64,000 nucleotides of DNA from Phycisphaerales bacterium (GCA_905339235.1 CAJPFG010000005.1:62001-126000), one strand, 5' to 3'; counted from the first letter of the stretch, positions 25,585 through 34,999 are shown. Numbers and translations are program-made. Notes: generated by a model not told the origin, from the sequence alone.

Positions 25585-27588
25585 ATGGCCACCATTACGC
25601 CTTCCCGGTCCGCCTTCCTCCATGGGCAATGGACCGCCGCGGACTCCGCCGCGCTCTACGGCGTTCCCGACTGGGGCAAGGGCTACGTCGGCGTCAACGC
25701 GTCCGGGCACGTCATGGTGACACCGGGCAAGGACCCGGGCAAGCAGATCGACCTGTTCGAGGTCGTGTCGGGGCTTCGCGAGCGGGGCATCCACACGCCG
25801 GTCCTGCTTCGATTCAACGACATCCTGACGCACCGGCTCCGCGAGATCCGTGGGGCATTCGACGGGGCGATGACCGAGCAGGGGTACACGGGCGGCTACT
25901 CGTGCGTGTACCCCATCAAGGTGAACCAGCAGCGGCACGTGTGCGAGCAGATCGCGGGCCTGGCGGTGGAACTGAACTTCGGGCTGGAGGCCGGGTCGAA
26001 GCCGGAGTTGCTGGCGGTGCTGGGGCTGTCGGCGACGGCCGGGGGCCCGGGCGTCAACGGGTTGCCGATCATCTGCAATGGATTCAAGGATGATGAGTTC
26101 ATCGAGACGGTGACGCTGGCGACCAAACTGGGGCGGAACATCATCCCGGTGGTGGAGAAGTTCTCCGAACTCGAACTGATCGTGAAGCACGCCAAGGCGT
26201 ACGGCGTGCGCCCGAAGATCGGGCTTCGGGTGAAACTTTCGGCGCGCGGTGCGGGGCGGTGGGAGGGCTCGGCGGGCGTTCGCTCCAAGTTCGGGCTGTT
26301 CGTGTCGGAATGCCTGAAGGCGGTGGAGTTCCTGAAGGCCCATGGGATGCTGGACTGCCTGAACCTGCTCCACTGCCACGTGGGGAGCCAGTTGTTCGAC
26401 ATCAAGGTGCTGAAGAACGCGGTGAACGAACTGGCGCACGTGTACTGCGAACTGAAGAAGATGGGGGCGGGCCTGTCGATGCTGGACATCGGCGGGGGCA
26501 TGGGCGTGGATTACGACGGCTCGCAGAGCGCGTGGTCGAGCAGCATCAACTACACGGTGCAGGAGTACGCCGCGGATGTGGTGTACCGCATCAAGAGCGT
26601 GTGCGATTCGGCGGAGGTTCCGCACCCGAAGATCATCAGCGAGTCGGGGCGGGCGATGGTGGCGTATTCGTCGGTGCTGATCCTGGACGTGCTGGGGACC
26701 AGCCGGTTCGAGAGCAACCCGGATCTGGAGACGATCGAAAAGGCCGTGAAGGCCGAGACCGAGGCGCCCCAGCCGGTGCTGGACCTGCTGGAGGCGTACC
26801 GGAGCATGACGGACCGCAACCTGCTGGAGGCGTACCACGACGCCACGCAGGCCCGCGACGAGGCGATGAGTTTGTTCAGCCTGGGGTACATGAGCCTGCC
26901 GATGCGGGGCGTGGCGGAACAGTTGTTCTGGGCGATCTGCTCGCGTCTGCTGGACAAGGCCAGCAAGAAGGGCGAGTTGCCCGAGGAGTTCGAGGGGCTG
27001 CCGGAGTTGATGAGCGACATCTACTTCTGCAACTTTTCGCTGTTCCAGTCGATGCCCGACTCGTGGGCGATCGACCAGTTGTTCCCGATCGTGCCGATCC
27101 ACCGGCTGAACGAGGAGCCCACGCGCCGGGGCATTCTCGCGGACATCACGTGCGACAGCGACGGCAAGGTCGATCACTTCGTGGACAAGCGGATCGACAA
27201 GAAGACGATGGAGTTGCACGAGGTGAAGCCCGCGCCCGGCCCGGAGGCGGACGGGGTGACCGGGGTGGAGCCGTACTACCTGGGCGTCTTCCTGCTGGGG
27301 GCGTACCAGGAGATCCTGGGAGATCTGCACAACCTGCTGGGCGACACGCACGCGGTGCACATCTCGCTGGACGAGACCGGCGAATGGGAGATTGACGAGG
27401 TGATCGAGGGCGACACGGTGGAGGAAGTGCTGGCGTACGTGCAGTACGACGTGCCGGACCTCAAGAAAGCCATGCGGCTGGACATCGAGGCCGCGTGCCG
27501 GCAGGGGCGGCTGACGCTGGCGGAGGGGAAGAGTCTGCTCAAGTACTACGACGATGGGTTGGAGGGGTATACGTACCTGGAGGGGTGA
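25585..27588 (+). CDS. speA: Biosynthetic arginine decarboxylase
   Basis: A 667-residue PLP enzyme of alanine-racemase fold converting arginine to agmatine, the first step of a putrescine/spermidine route. The N-terminus WTAADSAALYGVPDWGKGYVGVNASG is characteristic. The PLP lysine lies in SCVYPIKVNQQRHV, the PLP phosphate loop in LDIGGGMGVDYDGS, and the substrate motif in ICSRLLDKASKK...DIYFCNFSLFQSMPDSWAIDQLFPI. The family ends near 630-660 residues, so it is full length. ATG 25585 is the start closest to the family N-terminus. A small unknown gene follows after 2 nt and is probably co-transcribed. Confidence 0.95.
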   Translation: MATITPSRSAFLHGQWTAADSAALYGVPDWGKGYVGVNASGHVMVTPGKDPGKQIDLFEVVSGLRERGIHTPVLLRFNDILTHRLREIRGAFDGAMTEQGYTGGYSCVYPIKVNQQRHVCEQIAGLAVELNFGLEAGSKPELLAVLGLSATAGGPGVNGLPIICNGFKDDEFIETVTLATKLGRNIIPVVEKFSELELIVKHAKAYGVRPKIGLRVKLSARGAGRWEGSAGVRSKFGLFVSECLKAVEFLKAHGMLDCLNLLHCHVGSQLFDIKVLKNAVNELAHVYCELKKMGAGLSMLDIGGGMGVDYDGSQSAWSSSINYTVQEYAADVVYRIKSVCDSAEVPHPKIISESGRAMVAYSSVLILDVLGTSRFESNPDLETIEKAVKAETEAPQPVLDLLEAYRSMTDRNLLEAYHDATQARDEAMSLFSLGYMSLPMRGVAEQLFWAICSRLLDKASKKGELPEEFEGLPELMSDIYFCNFSLFQSMPDSWAIDQLFPIVPIHRLNEEPTRRGILADITCDSDGKVDHFVDKRIDKKTMELHEVKPAPGPEADGVTGVEPYYLGVFLLGAYQEILGDLHNLLGDTHAVHISLDETGEWEIDEVIEGDTVEEVLAYVQYDVPDLKKAMRLDIEAACRQGRLTLAEGKSLLKYYDDGLEGYTYLEG

Positions 27589-27590
27589 GG

Positions 27591-27836
27591 ATGACGATTG
27601 AACAGATGAAGGCTGTTCATGGTGCCAGGCCGTTCAAGCCGTTCGTGATTCGCCTCGCCGACGGCCGGAAGTACGAGGTGCGTCACCCGGAGTTTCTGGC
27701 GTTTTCGCGGAGCGGTCGCACCATCCACTTTGTAACCCCGCAGGACACGCTCGATCACATTGACTTGCTGCTGGTGGTTTCTGTGGAAGAACTTCGGGAT
27801 CGCGGCGCGAACGGCAGGCGGCGACGAGCGGGCTGA
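27591..27836 (+). CDS. Small planctomycete protein with 'PFKPFxxxLADGR' domain
   Basis: An 81-residue protein starting 2 nt after the speA stop with a GGAGGGGTGAGG ribosome binding site. It has the core KAVHGARPFKPFVIRLADGRKYEVRHPEF, then FVTPQDTLDHIDLLLVVSVEEL. The same N-terminal domain begins the protein at 28313 (PFRPFRVRLSDGRAFEVMQAQQV). Stand-alone proteins of this type are frequent and unannotated in Planctomycetota. The family resembles a small beta-rich fold; its role is unknown. Coupling to speA suggests co-expression but need not mean a shared function. Confidence 0.7.
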   Translation: MTIEQMKAVHGARPFKPFVIRLADGRKYEVRHPEFLAFSRSGRTIHFVTPQDTLDHIDLLLVVSVEELRDRGANGRRRRAG

Positions 27837-28001
27837 TGAGTTCCCCGATGTCTCAGTTTTGTGGCCTTCCGTCTCCCGCTCCGCGGGCAATGGCGTTGAT
27901 GAGGGCGAGGATTCGTCGGCCCTTCACGAAGCACGAGAGGGAGATTCTGTTCGGACCGCAGGGCGAGGATTGCGGGGCGCTAAGCGGCTCGCCGCGACCT
28001 T

Positions 28002-28298
28002 GTGCAAGCACTCGGGCTTCTCAAGAGCCGAGCGTATTGGACGGTGTTCCACGTGCTGGACTGGGCGTACAACGCCCGATGGCTCCTGACAGCGATCGAT
28101 CACCTGGACAAGTTCACTGATCGTGAACTGGACGACATCGTGTGGGGAGTGATGCTTCATGCGCCGCACCACCTGCGGGCGGCGCACGTGATTGCGATGC
28201 GGGAAGACGTTATGGATGTGTGGGACGACGCAAAGAAGCTGCGACGGAGCAAGCGGCAAACGCGGGCTCGCGCGACAAGCACGGGAAGAAAACGGTAG
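28002..28298 (+). CDS. Hypothetical protein, possibly the C-terminal part of a frameshifted gene
   Basis: A 98-residue frame from a GTG without a ribosome binding site: VQALGLLKSRAYWTVFHVLDWAYNARW... LHAPHHLRAAHVIAMRE, ending in a basic tail. Just upstream a different frame (27836 to about 27985) has coding-like codon use, MALMRARIRRPFTKHEREILFGPQGEDC, and then loses it exactly where this frame opens after a stop at 27981. The two pieces may be one gene split by a single-base indel. I do not recognise a family. Confidence 0.45.
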   Translation: MQALGLLKSRAYWTVFHVLDWAYNARWLLTAIDHLDKFTDRELDDIVWGVMLHAPHHLRAAHVIAMREDVMDVWDDAKKLRRSKRQTRARATSTGRKR

Positions 28299-28312
28299 AC
28301 TCGCCTGCTCAG

Positions 28313-29773
28313 ATGTCCGCGCTCACATTCATTCAGATGTGGCAGGCGAGCCCGTTCCGCCCCTTTCGCGTCCGGCTGAGTGATGGCCGCGCGTTTGAGG
28401 TGATGCAGGCTCAGCAGGTGGCGGGGTCGGCGGACCTGCGGCAGTTTGTGGTGATGGTCGAGGGCGGGCCGGTGGCGTTCGGGCCCGAACTGGTGGCGGA
28501 GTGCGAGGTTCTGGGGGCGTCGCCGTTCGAGCGGTCGGCCGAGAACCCGTACGGGTTCGACGAGGAGGCGATGGCCCGCCTCCGGGCGGGAGGGGTGGAT
28601 CCGAGCCGAGTCGCCCAGTACAAGCCCGACCCGGGCGGCATGCTGCTCATGGGGTATGCGACGACCGATCGTCTGAGGTTTGTGCAGTTCGCGATCAAGG
28701 CTGCGGACGGCAGGATGATGCTGACGACACTCCTGACGCGCTGGAACCTGGTGGGCGTGGAGTCGTTCGAGAACGGCCGGACGCTGTACCTGGTTCACGC
28801 GGACGACCCGCTCTTGCAGAAGCGGGTGATCGTGTGGCCGCCGGACCGGGCGACGTTCGAGTCCTTCGCCGAGGCCGCGCCGGTCGCGGAGATCCAGCGC
28901 CAACTGAACGAGATGGACGAAGCGGCGACGGCGAACCCGCGGGGCGTTGACGCCGCGCCGGGGTACCTGGAATCCGTGAAGCGCCGGGACGAGGCCGAGC
29001 CGAGCGCCAATGGGCCGAGCGCGGACCGGTTCAAGGTCGAGACGGACCCGCTCGAAGTCTCGCCGCACCGGTTCGAGGATGAACTCAGGTTGGCGCCGGC
29101 GGCGGGCGGGCGGGCGGTGTTCGATCTCTTCGGCACCGGGTGGTACGGGTCCGCGACGCTGGATCCCGGGGCATGGAGTTTCGAGTTGAAGCGCGGCGCC
29201 GAGCCGGAATGCTCGATCCGGGTGAAGATGTGGCCGGGATCAAAACTCGCGTCTGTCGAGCGGGGAACGGGAAAGTTCCCGCTGTGGTTTGTCGAGCCGC
29301 TGCTTCGCAACTACGGGCTGCACGAGGATCGGGGCGCGTTCGATCGCGTGCTGCTCGCCGGCCCGCGGCCGCACACCGAGCCGCAGATCGTGCTGCCGCT
29401 GGAGGACGGGTACTCGATGGAGTTGTGGGCGGGTGAACCGGCGATCGCAACGCCGTTCCTGCACCCGCGGCTGGTGGGGCCGCGCGGGCTGGCGATCCTG
29501 GACCTGCGTGGGACGGCGTGGGGAGCGATGGTGGAGACGCAGCCGCGGCTGCGTGTTCGGCTGATCAACCGGGACGAATCGGGCCGGTACGACGCCGCGA
29601 AATACCGGCTGCACGTGGACCTTGCGGGGCGGTGCGTGACGAGCCCGGACCTGAAGGGATCGATGGCGCTGGGGGCGCTGCACGGCGCGGCCCATGCCTC
29701 GCGCGTGGCGTCGATGCTGGTGTCGAGGATGGAGGAGGCGTTTTCGCGTGGTCGGGATCTTGTGGTCCGGTGA
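28313..29773 (+). CDS. Planctomycete hypothetical protein with N-terminal 'PFRPFxxxLSDGR' domain
   Basis: A 486-residue protein. Residues 1-75 match the small protein at 27591 (SPFRPFRVRLSDGRAFEVMQ). The middle (about 75-230) contains LRFVQFAIKAADGRMMLTTLLTRWNLVGVESFENGRTLYLVH. The C-terminal half (about 250-470) alternates strands and short helices (VFDLFGTGWYGSATLDPGAWSF; IVLPLEDGYSMELWAGEPA). There is no signal peptide, so it is likely cytoplasmic. Function unknown; the shared domain next door suggests local duplication. Confidence 0.65.
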   Translation: MSALTFIQMWQASPFRPFRVRLSDGRAFEVMQAQQVAGSADLRQFVVMVEGGPVAFGPELVAECEVLGASPFERSAENPYGFDEEAMARLRAGGVDPSRVAQYKPDPGGMLLMGYATTDRLRFVQFAIKAADGRMMLTTLLTRWNLVGVESFENGRTLYLVHADDPLLQKRVIVWPPDRATFESFAEAAPVAEIQRQLNEMDEAATANPRGVDAAPGYLESVKRRDEAEPSANGPSADRFKVETDPLEVSPHRFEDELRLAPAAGGRAVFDLFGTGWYGSATLDPGAWSFELKRGAEPECSIRVKMWPGSKLASVERGTGKFPLWFVEPLLRNYGLHEDRGAFDRVLLAGPRPHTEPQIVLPLEDGYSMELWAGEPAIATPFLHPRLVGPRGLAILDLRGTAWGAMVETQPRLRVRLINRDESGRYDAAKYRLHVDLAGRCVTSPDLKGSMALGALHGAAHASRVASMLVSRMEEAFSRGRDLVVR

Positions 29774-29800
29774 GTCGCCGGCACGCGCGGCGGTTGGCGG

Positions 29801-31492
29801 TTACTCCCGCACCCGCAGCACCACGAGCGTCAGGTCGTCTGGGCGGGCGGTGAGGCCGGCGAACTGGCGGACTTCCCAGAGGATGCGTTCGGCGACCTTG
29901 GTGGCGGTGGCCTCGCGGTCGTCGGTGAAAGCGTGGAGGATGGCCTCGCGCACGCGTTTCTTGCCGAAGCGCTCGCCGTTGAAGTTGGTGGCGTCGGTGA
30001 GGCCGTCGGTGTAGCCGACGATGACATCGCGCGGCCGCAGGTCGAAGACGGCCCTCTGGTAACGCTGGCTGGGGTCGATACCCACGACCATGCCGCCGAC
30101 GGAGAGTTCGTCGATGTCGGCGGTGGTTGGGGCGCGGTGCTTGGGGACGCGGAGGATGATGGGGGGCTCGTGGCCGGCGGAGCAGTAGGTGAGTCGGAGT
30201 TTGGCGGGGTCGATGACGCCGTACCAGAGGCTGGAGAACTCGTTGTCGCGGGTGTCGCGGCAGAGGGCCTGGTTGACGCGGGCGACGATTTCGTCGAGGT
30301 CATAGACCTCCTGGGCGTGGGCGCGGAGGCTGGAACGCACGGAGGCCATGAGCAGGGCCGCGGCGATGCCCTTGCCGACCACGTCGCCGATGGCGATTCC
30401 CAGGTGGCCGGAGAGTTCGATGAAGTCGTAGAAGTCGCCGCCGAGTTCGAAACTAGGGATGTAGCGGGCGGCGACGTCGAGGCGGGGGACGCTGGGGACG
30501 CCCTTGGGGAGCATTCGGCGCTGCACGTCGCCGGCGAGTTGGAGTTGGCGCTGCACGCGCTGTTCTTCCTGCTCGAAGCGGAGGAGGCGGGACTGTTCGA
30601 GTGCGGCCGCGGCCTGCTGGGCGAGGGAGGCGAGCAGTCGCTTGTCGAGTTCATCGAAGGCACGGGGCTCGTGGCCGTAGAGGCGGATGATGCCCAGGGT
30701 GCGATCTTTGAAGACCAGGCCGGCGTGGAGGGCGGCGCGGAGGCCTTCGTGGCGGATCTGGTCGCAGAGGTTGACGCGCTCGTCGAGAAAGAGATCCTCG
30801 ACGACCACCATTTTGCCGGCGATGACGGAGCGGTCGAAGGTGCGGTCCTTGCTGAGGGGCTGGGGGTTTTCGAGCCATTCGCGGGAGAGGCCGCGGCTGG
30901 CCTTGAGCAGGACGTCCTCTTCAAGTTCGGCGATGCCGCCGTCGGGGTTTTCCTTGAAGAGGACGATGGAGCCGGCGTCGAGTTCGAGGACTTCGAGGGC
31001 GGAGTCGAGTGCGACCTGAAGGACTTTCTCGGGGCCGGCGGCGCGGACGAGCAGGGAACTCATTCGCGCAAGGGCGGCGATCTCGCGGAGGCGGTGGCGG
31101 AGTTCGGCCTCGTACTGGACGATCTCGCTGGTGGTGCGGGCGAGCAGGGCGAGGGCGCGCTCGAGTCGGTCGCGCGCGTCGGGGCCGAGGGTCGGCTGAC
31201 CCTCGGTCAGGGTGAGCGCGCCGATTCGCACGCCGCTGAGAGCCAGCGGGAACGACGCCACTGGCGGCGGGCCGGGCAGGTCCTTGGCGCTGCGCACCTC
31301 CCAGCCGCCCTCCCTGGGGACGACGACCTGCCCGTGGTTGTCGCGCAGATCGACGCGGACGCCGGTGAGCCGGGTGAGTTCGGCGCAGAGCGCGGCGAGC
31401 GAGCCGTCGGTCAGAAAGTCCACGATGGACGTAGGGCTTTCGGGCGCGAGGATCGGCTGCGCGGCGGGGGCTGTCGTGGGGGTGGTGGTCAT
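29801..31492 (-). CDS. PP2C-type SpoIIE/RsbU phosphatase with PocR-like and GAF sensory domains
   Basis: A 563-residue protein. The N-terminus (about 20-115) resembles a PocR ligand-binding domain (LAALCAELTRLTGVRVDLRDNHGQVV). A GAF domain spans about 145-300 (SSLLVRAAGPEKVLQVALDSALE... LGIIRLYGHEPRAFDELDKRLLASLAQQ). A coiled linker leads to the SpoIIE phosphatase domain (about 330-560) with metal-binding ELGGDFYDF, AIGDVVGKGIAAALLMA, YCSAGHEPPII and VGYTDGLTDA. RsbU-like enzymes dephosphorylate anti-sigma antagonists; no RsbV/RsbW partner lies nearby. It follows the secreted TPR protein gene by 16 nt on the same strand. Confidence 0.88.
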   Translation of the reverse strand: MTTTPTTAPAAQPILAPESPTSIVDFLTDGSLAALCAELTRLTGVRVDLRDNHGQVVVPREGGWEVRSAKDLPGPPPVASFPLALSGVRIGALTLTEGQPTLGPDARDRLERALALLARTTSEIVQYEAELRHRLREIAALARMSSLLVRAAGPEKVLQVALDSALEVLELDAGSIVLFKENPDGGIAELEEDVLLKASRGLSREWLENPQPLSKDRTFDRSVIAGKMVVVEDLFLDERVNLCDQIRHEGLRAALHAGLVFKDRTLGIIRLYGHEPRAFDELDKRLLASLAQQAAAALEQSRLLRFEQEEQRVQRQLQLAGDVQRRMLPKGVPSVPRLDVAARYIPSFELGGDFYDFIELSGHLGIAIGDVVGKGIAAALLMASVRSSLRAHAQEVYDLDEIVARVNQALCRDTRDNEFSSLWYGVIDPAKLRLTYCSAGHEPPIILRVPKHRAPTTADIDELSVGGMVVGIDPSQRYQRAVFDLRPRDVIVGYTDGLTDATNFNGERFGKKRVREAILHAFTDDREATATKVAERILWEVRQFAGLTARPDDLTLVVLRVRE

Positions 31493-31508
31493 GGGCGCCG
31501 CGGCGAAG

Positions 31509-33194
31509 TCATTTGGCGGGCTCTTCCTGGGGCTTTTCGGCGAGCCAGATCCGTCGCAGCAGGGCGAGGAGTGGGTCGGGCTCCGGGTTGGCGATTTCCA
31601 ACTGGGCGGCCTGGGCGGCGCGTTCGCGTTCGAGCGTGCCCAGGCCGCGCTCGATCGCGGGGCGGTCGTTGGTCTGGAACCCGAGGTACGCGAGTAGCAG
31701 GGCGCTCTCGGGGCTGGCGAGGGCCTTCTTCGCGGCGGAACGGTCGAGGGCGGCGGTGAGGTCGTTTTTGATACCGGTGAGCCGCTCGGGCTCGGGCATG
31801 GTCGAGCCGGAGAAGACCACGCCGAGGACTTCCGGGTGCTGCTCGAAGAGGGTTCGCAGGTTCATCGCGGCCGAGAGGTACAGGCCGGCGCCGATCTGGG
31901 CGTGGAGGCGACCCTGCATCGCGGTGACGTCGCCGGGGCGCATGGCCAGGGCGCGGGCGAACTGCTCTTCGGCGTCGAAGAACTTGCGTGTGCCGATGAG
32001 TTTTTCGCCCTGCGAAACGTGCTCGGCGTAGAGATCGCCGGGATTGGGGTTGGCCGCGAGGTATGACTGAACCCGCCCGCCGGTCTGGCGGATGGATTCG
32101 AGCAGTTCGTCATCAACCCCGGCGAAAGCCATTCGCTTCTTGTTCTCGTCGGAATCGGGGTCCAGGTCCATGGGGCGCGGGCCGCCGCTGAGGCCGCTCT
32201 TGATGAGGTGCTCGCGCATCGCGTCGAGATTGATTTCCCAGGCGGGTCGATCGGCGGCGGCGGGCGGTTTGGTTCCGTCGGTGGGGAAGCCGGGTGCCTC
32301 GGGTGGCGGCGGTTCGGGGATTGCAGGCGGCGGGGTTGTCGGCGGGGTGGTGGGAGGCTCGGGCTTCTCGGGCTTGTCGCCCTCGCGAGTCTTGAGACGT
32401 TCGAGAAGGTCGTCGTAGGCGGTGCGGGCAGGGGCCGCGCTGTCGAGAGGAGTGCTTGCGGGCTCGCCGGAGGCGTCGGTCGGGGCGGCGGTGGAAGCGG
32501 GGGGCACGGCGAGGGCGGGAGTGTTCTTTTCGACGTATCGCTGGGTGGCCAGATCGGGTATGAGCAGGTCGTTGCGGACGCCCAGCAGGGTGGAGGCGGT
32601 CATTCGCTCGAAGCCCTCGCGGGTCTGGCGATAGCCGATGAGGGCGGGGCTGAGCCCCCGCGTGGCGCTGAAAGAGGCCGTGGATCGGAGCGTTCCGGCA
32701 TCGGGGGCCACCGAGTCGGCGCCGCCGCGGTCGAAGACGGTGGAGGAGTAGACCACGCGTTCGGCGGGGGGCGTCGAGAGGTTGGTCGTGATGCCGGCGA
32801 GGCGGTTGAAGATGCCCGAATCGCGGGCGTTGCCCGTGGTGAACGCGTACTGGTACTGGAGCGATTCGGTGCCCCGGAAGCCGACGCCGGTGCCGGAACT
32901 GTACGTGTCGCGGCGGAATCGGAAGAGGGAATCGCTCCCGAGCGCGGCCCGGAACTCATCGACATCCGCGTACGGCGACGCGATCTGCAGTGACCGGCCG
33001 TCGGTCGCACTGCCGGTCACGATGGCGTTGCGCATTCGGACTTCGTTGGCGAAGTCGAGGCGGCGGGATTCCAAGATGCCGGTGCTTTGCGTGGTGCGCT
33101 CGAGGGAACGGCCGTCGCCGAGGGCATTCTGGGCCGACGCGGCGCTCGACCCGGCCGCGAGCACGAGAAACGCGATGTGTACCTGCTTGGACAT
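31509..33194 (-). CDS. Secreted protein with proline-rich linker and TPR-like C-terminus
   Basis: A 561-residue protein with signal peptide HIAFLVLAAGSSAASAQ (cleaved near residue 21) and GGAG 7 nt before the ATG. Residues 25-220 are strand-rich with no recognised domain. A Pro-rich linker (KPEKPEPPTTPPTTPPPAIP, about 275-310) leads to TPR-like helices at about 395-555 (LIGTRKFFDAEEQFARALAMRPGDVTAMQG; LYLSAAMNLRTLFEQHPEVLG). It is likely periplasmic and of unknown function. The 66-bp divergent gap to metG holds the promoters of both. Confidence 0.7.
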   Translation of the reverse strand: MSKQVHIAFLVLAAGSSAASAQNALGDGRSLERTTQSTGILESRRLDFANEVRMRNAIVTGSATDGRSLQIASPYADVDEFRAALGSDSLFRFRRDTYSSGTGVGFRGTESLQYQYAFTTGNARDSGIFNRLAGITTNLSTPPAERVVYSSTVFDRGGADSVAPDAGTLRSTASFSATRGLSPALIGYRQTREGFERMTASTLLGVRNDLLIPDLATQRYVEKNTPALAVPPASTAAPTDASGEPASTPLDSAAPARTAYDDLLERLKTREGDKPEKPEPPTTPPTTPPPAIPEPPPPEAPGFPTDGTKPPAAADRPAWEINLDAMREHLIKSGLSGGPRPMDLDPDSDENKKRMAFAGVDDELLESIRQTGGRVQSYLAANPNPGDLYAEHVSQGEKLIGTRKFFDAEEQFARALAMRPGDVTAMQGRLHAQIGAGLYLSAAMNLRTLFEQHPEVLGVVFSGSTMPEPERLTGIKNDLTAALDRSAAKKALASPESALLLAYLGFQTNDRPAIERGLGTLERERAAQAAQLEIANPEPDPLLALLRRIWLAEKPQEEPAK

Positions 33195-33247
33195 GAATCA
33201 TCTCCAGGAATCGGTGCATGGTAGGGGTGGCCCGCCACGGTCCCCCG

Positions 33248-33253
33248 TACCAT
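33248..33253 (+). promoter_or_regulatory. -10 element TACCAT of a leaderless promoter
   Basis: TACCAT ends 7 nt before the metG ATG at 33261, with no Shine-Dalgarno sequence between. Confidence 0.5.
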
Positions 33254-33260
33254 TGGCCCC

Positions 33261-34931
33261 ATGGCCGATCCGTATTACCTCACCACGCCCATCTACTACG
33301 TGAACGACCGCCCCCATATCGGTCACTGCTACACCACGACGGTTGCCGACGTGATGGCCCGGTTCCAGCGGCTGGTCCGGGGCCAGGGGGCCGGCGGGGA
33401 TGTGTTCTTCCTGACTGGTACGGATGAACACGCCGACAAGGTCGTGACCTCTGCCACGGCCAAGGGGCATACCCCCCAGGACTGGTGCGACCGCAACGCC
33501 CAGGCGTTCCGGGAGGCCTTTGCGTTCATGGGGGTCTCCAACGACGATTTCATCCGTACGACCGAGGCCCGCCACAAGGACCGGGTGCCGGTGTATATCG
33601 AGGGGCTGATCAAATCGGGGGAGATCTACAAAGGGGAGTTCACGGGGTGGTATGACGAGAGCGCGGAGGAGTACGTTCCCGAGGCGGCGGCGAGGGAGCA
33701 GCAGTACAAGGCGAAGATCACGGGGCGGCCGCTGCTGAAGCGCACCGAACCGTGCTACTTCTTCCGGTTGTCGAAGTACCAGCAGGTGCTGCTGGACCAC
33801 ATCACGGCGAATCCGGGGTTCATCCAGCCCGACTCGCGGCGGCAGGAGGTGCTGGGGCGGCTTCGGCAGGGGCTCAACGACGTGCCCGTGTCGCGACCGG
33901 TGACCGACGACCCGGCGACGCAGTGGGGCATCCGGGTTCCGGGCGATCCGGCCCACCGCGTGTACGTGTGGATCGACGCGCTGTTCAACTACCTGACGGT
34001 GGTGGATACCCCGCAGCGGCGGCGGTTCTGGCCGGCGGACGTGCACCTGATCGGCAAGGACATCCTGTGGTTTCACGCTGTAATCTGGCCGGCGCTGCTG
34101 CTGGCGTTGCAGAAGTCCGGGCCGGATTTCGGGTGGGTGGGGCTGCCGCGATGTGTCTTCGGGCACGGATGGTGGGTGAGCGAAGGGCAGAAGATGTCCA
34201 AGACCCTGGGCAACTTCATCGACCTTGAAAAACTCGAGGCGTACGCGAAGTGGGCCCCGAACAAGGAGAAGATCCCCGTCGGGCTGGACGCCGTGCGCTG
34301 GTACCTGGTCACGCAGGGGCCGCTGAGCGGCGGGGATGCGGATTTCAGCCACGCCAAGTTCGTGGAGGTGTACAACGCCGACTTGGCGAACGGCATTGGG
34401 AACTGCGCCAGCCGCGTGGGAAACATGGTGGAGAAGTACTTTGGCGGCGTGCTCCCGGCGCAGGCGCCCGGAAGCGAGGTTGGCGACGGGTTTGAATGGC
34501 CGTCGCTGGTGCGGGCGGCGTGGGAGAAGGCCGCGGCGGGGCTGGAGAAGTTCGACCTCGCCGCGGTGCTGGGCGCTCCGGTGGAACTGATCCGACACGT
34601 GGATCAGTACATCAACGCGACCTCGCCGTTCAAGGTCGCAAAGACGGTGGAAACCGATCCGGGCGCCAAGGAGCGGCTCGCGGCGATCCTGTGCAACTGC
34701 GCGGAATCGGTCCGCGTGGCGTCGGTGCTAGCCTCGCCCGCGATGCCCTCGAAGATGGGGCAACTGTGGAAGACCTGGAACTGCGAGCCGCCGGCCGGGG
34801 CGACCCTGGCGGACCTTTGCGTCTTTGGCGGCAGGCACTCCCTGCGGGCCGGGCAGGGGATCGCCAAGGGGGAGATTCTCTTTCAGCGTGCGAACGCGGG
34901 AGATCCATTGCCGGGGGCGGCCGGCGATTGA
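33261..34931 (+). CDS. metG: Methionyl-tRNA synthetase
   Basis: A 556-residue class I synthetase. HIGH-like motif PHIGH (18-22) and KMSKT (311-315) are intact, with the anticodon-binding helices near FGHGWWVSEGQ and after 370. The connective-peptide region reads GEFTGWYDESAEEYVPEAAA and has no cysteines, so the zinc knuckle found in many MetRS is absent; this resembles MetG2-type enzymes. There is no C-terminal tRNA-binding (EMAP-like) domain. dnaN lies 123 nt downstream. Confidence 0.93.
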   Translation: MADPYYLTTPIYYVNDRPHIGHCYTTTVADVMARFQRLVRGQGAGGDVFFLTGTDEHADKVVTSATAKGHTPQDWCDRNAQAFREAFAFMGVSNDDFIRTTEARHKDRVPVYIEGLIKSGEIYKGEFTGWYDESAEEYVPEAAAREQQYKAKITGRPLLKRTEPCYFFRLSKYQQVLLDHITANPGFIQPDSRRQEVLGRLRQGLNDVPVSRPVTDDPATQWGIRVPGDPAHRVYVWIDALFNYLTVVDTPQRRRFWPADVHLIGKDILWFHAVIWPALLLALQKSGPDFGWVGLPRCVFGHGWWVSEGQKMSKTLGNFIDLEKLEAYAKWAPNKEKIPVGLDAVRWYLVTQGPLSGGDADFSHAKFVEVYNADLANGIGNCASRVGNMVEKYFGGVLPAQAPGSEVGDGFEWPSLVRAAWEKAAAGLEKFDLAAVLGAPVELIRHVDQYINATSPFKVAKTVETDPGAKERLAAILCNCAESVRVASVLASPAMPSKMGQLWKTWNCEPPAGATLADLCVFGGRHSLRAGQGIAKGEILFQRANAGDPLPGAAGD

Positions 34932-34990
34932 CCGGGATTTGCGTGCAATTCCGTGCGTTCGGGCCCTGTCGCCCTTTCGCGGTCCGCCTC

Positions 34991-34999
34991 TGGTACACT
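34991..34999 (+). promoter_or_regulatory. Candidate extended -10 upstream of dnaN
   Basis: TGGTACACT (TG-n-TACACT) in the 123-nt gap between metG and dnaN would start transcription near 35006, leaving a leader of about 50 nt with GGAG at 35043-35046. No good -35 is seen. Confidence 0.3.

Noticed and set aside
25387-27360. 657-codon minus-strand frame opposite speA
   Set aside because: Shadow translation rich in Arg/His/Gln with no recognisable domain; the speA frame explains the codon pattern.
29933-31759. 608-codon plus-strand frame opposite the SpoIIE phosphatase
   Set aside because: Gly/Glu/Asp/Val-rich translation typical of antisense GC-rich DNA; the minus-strand domains are unambiguous.
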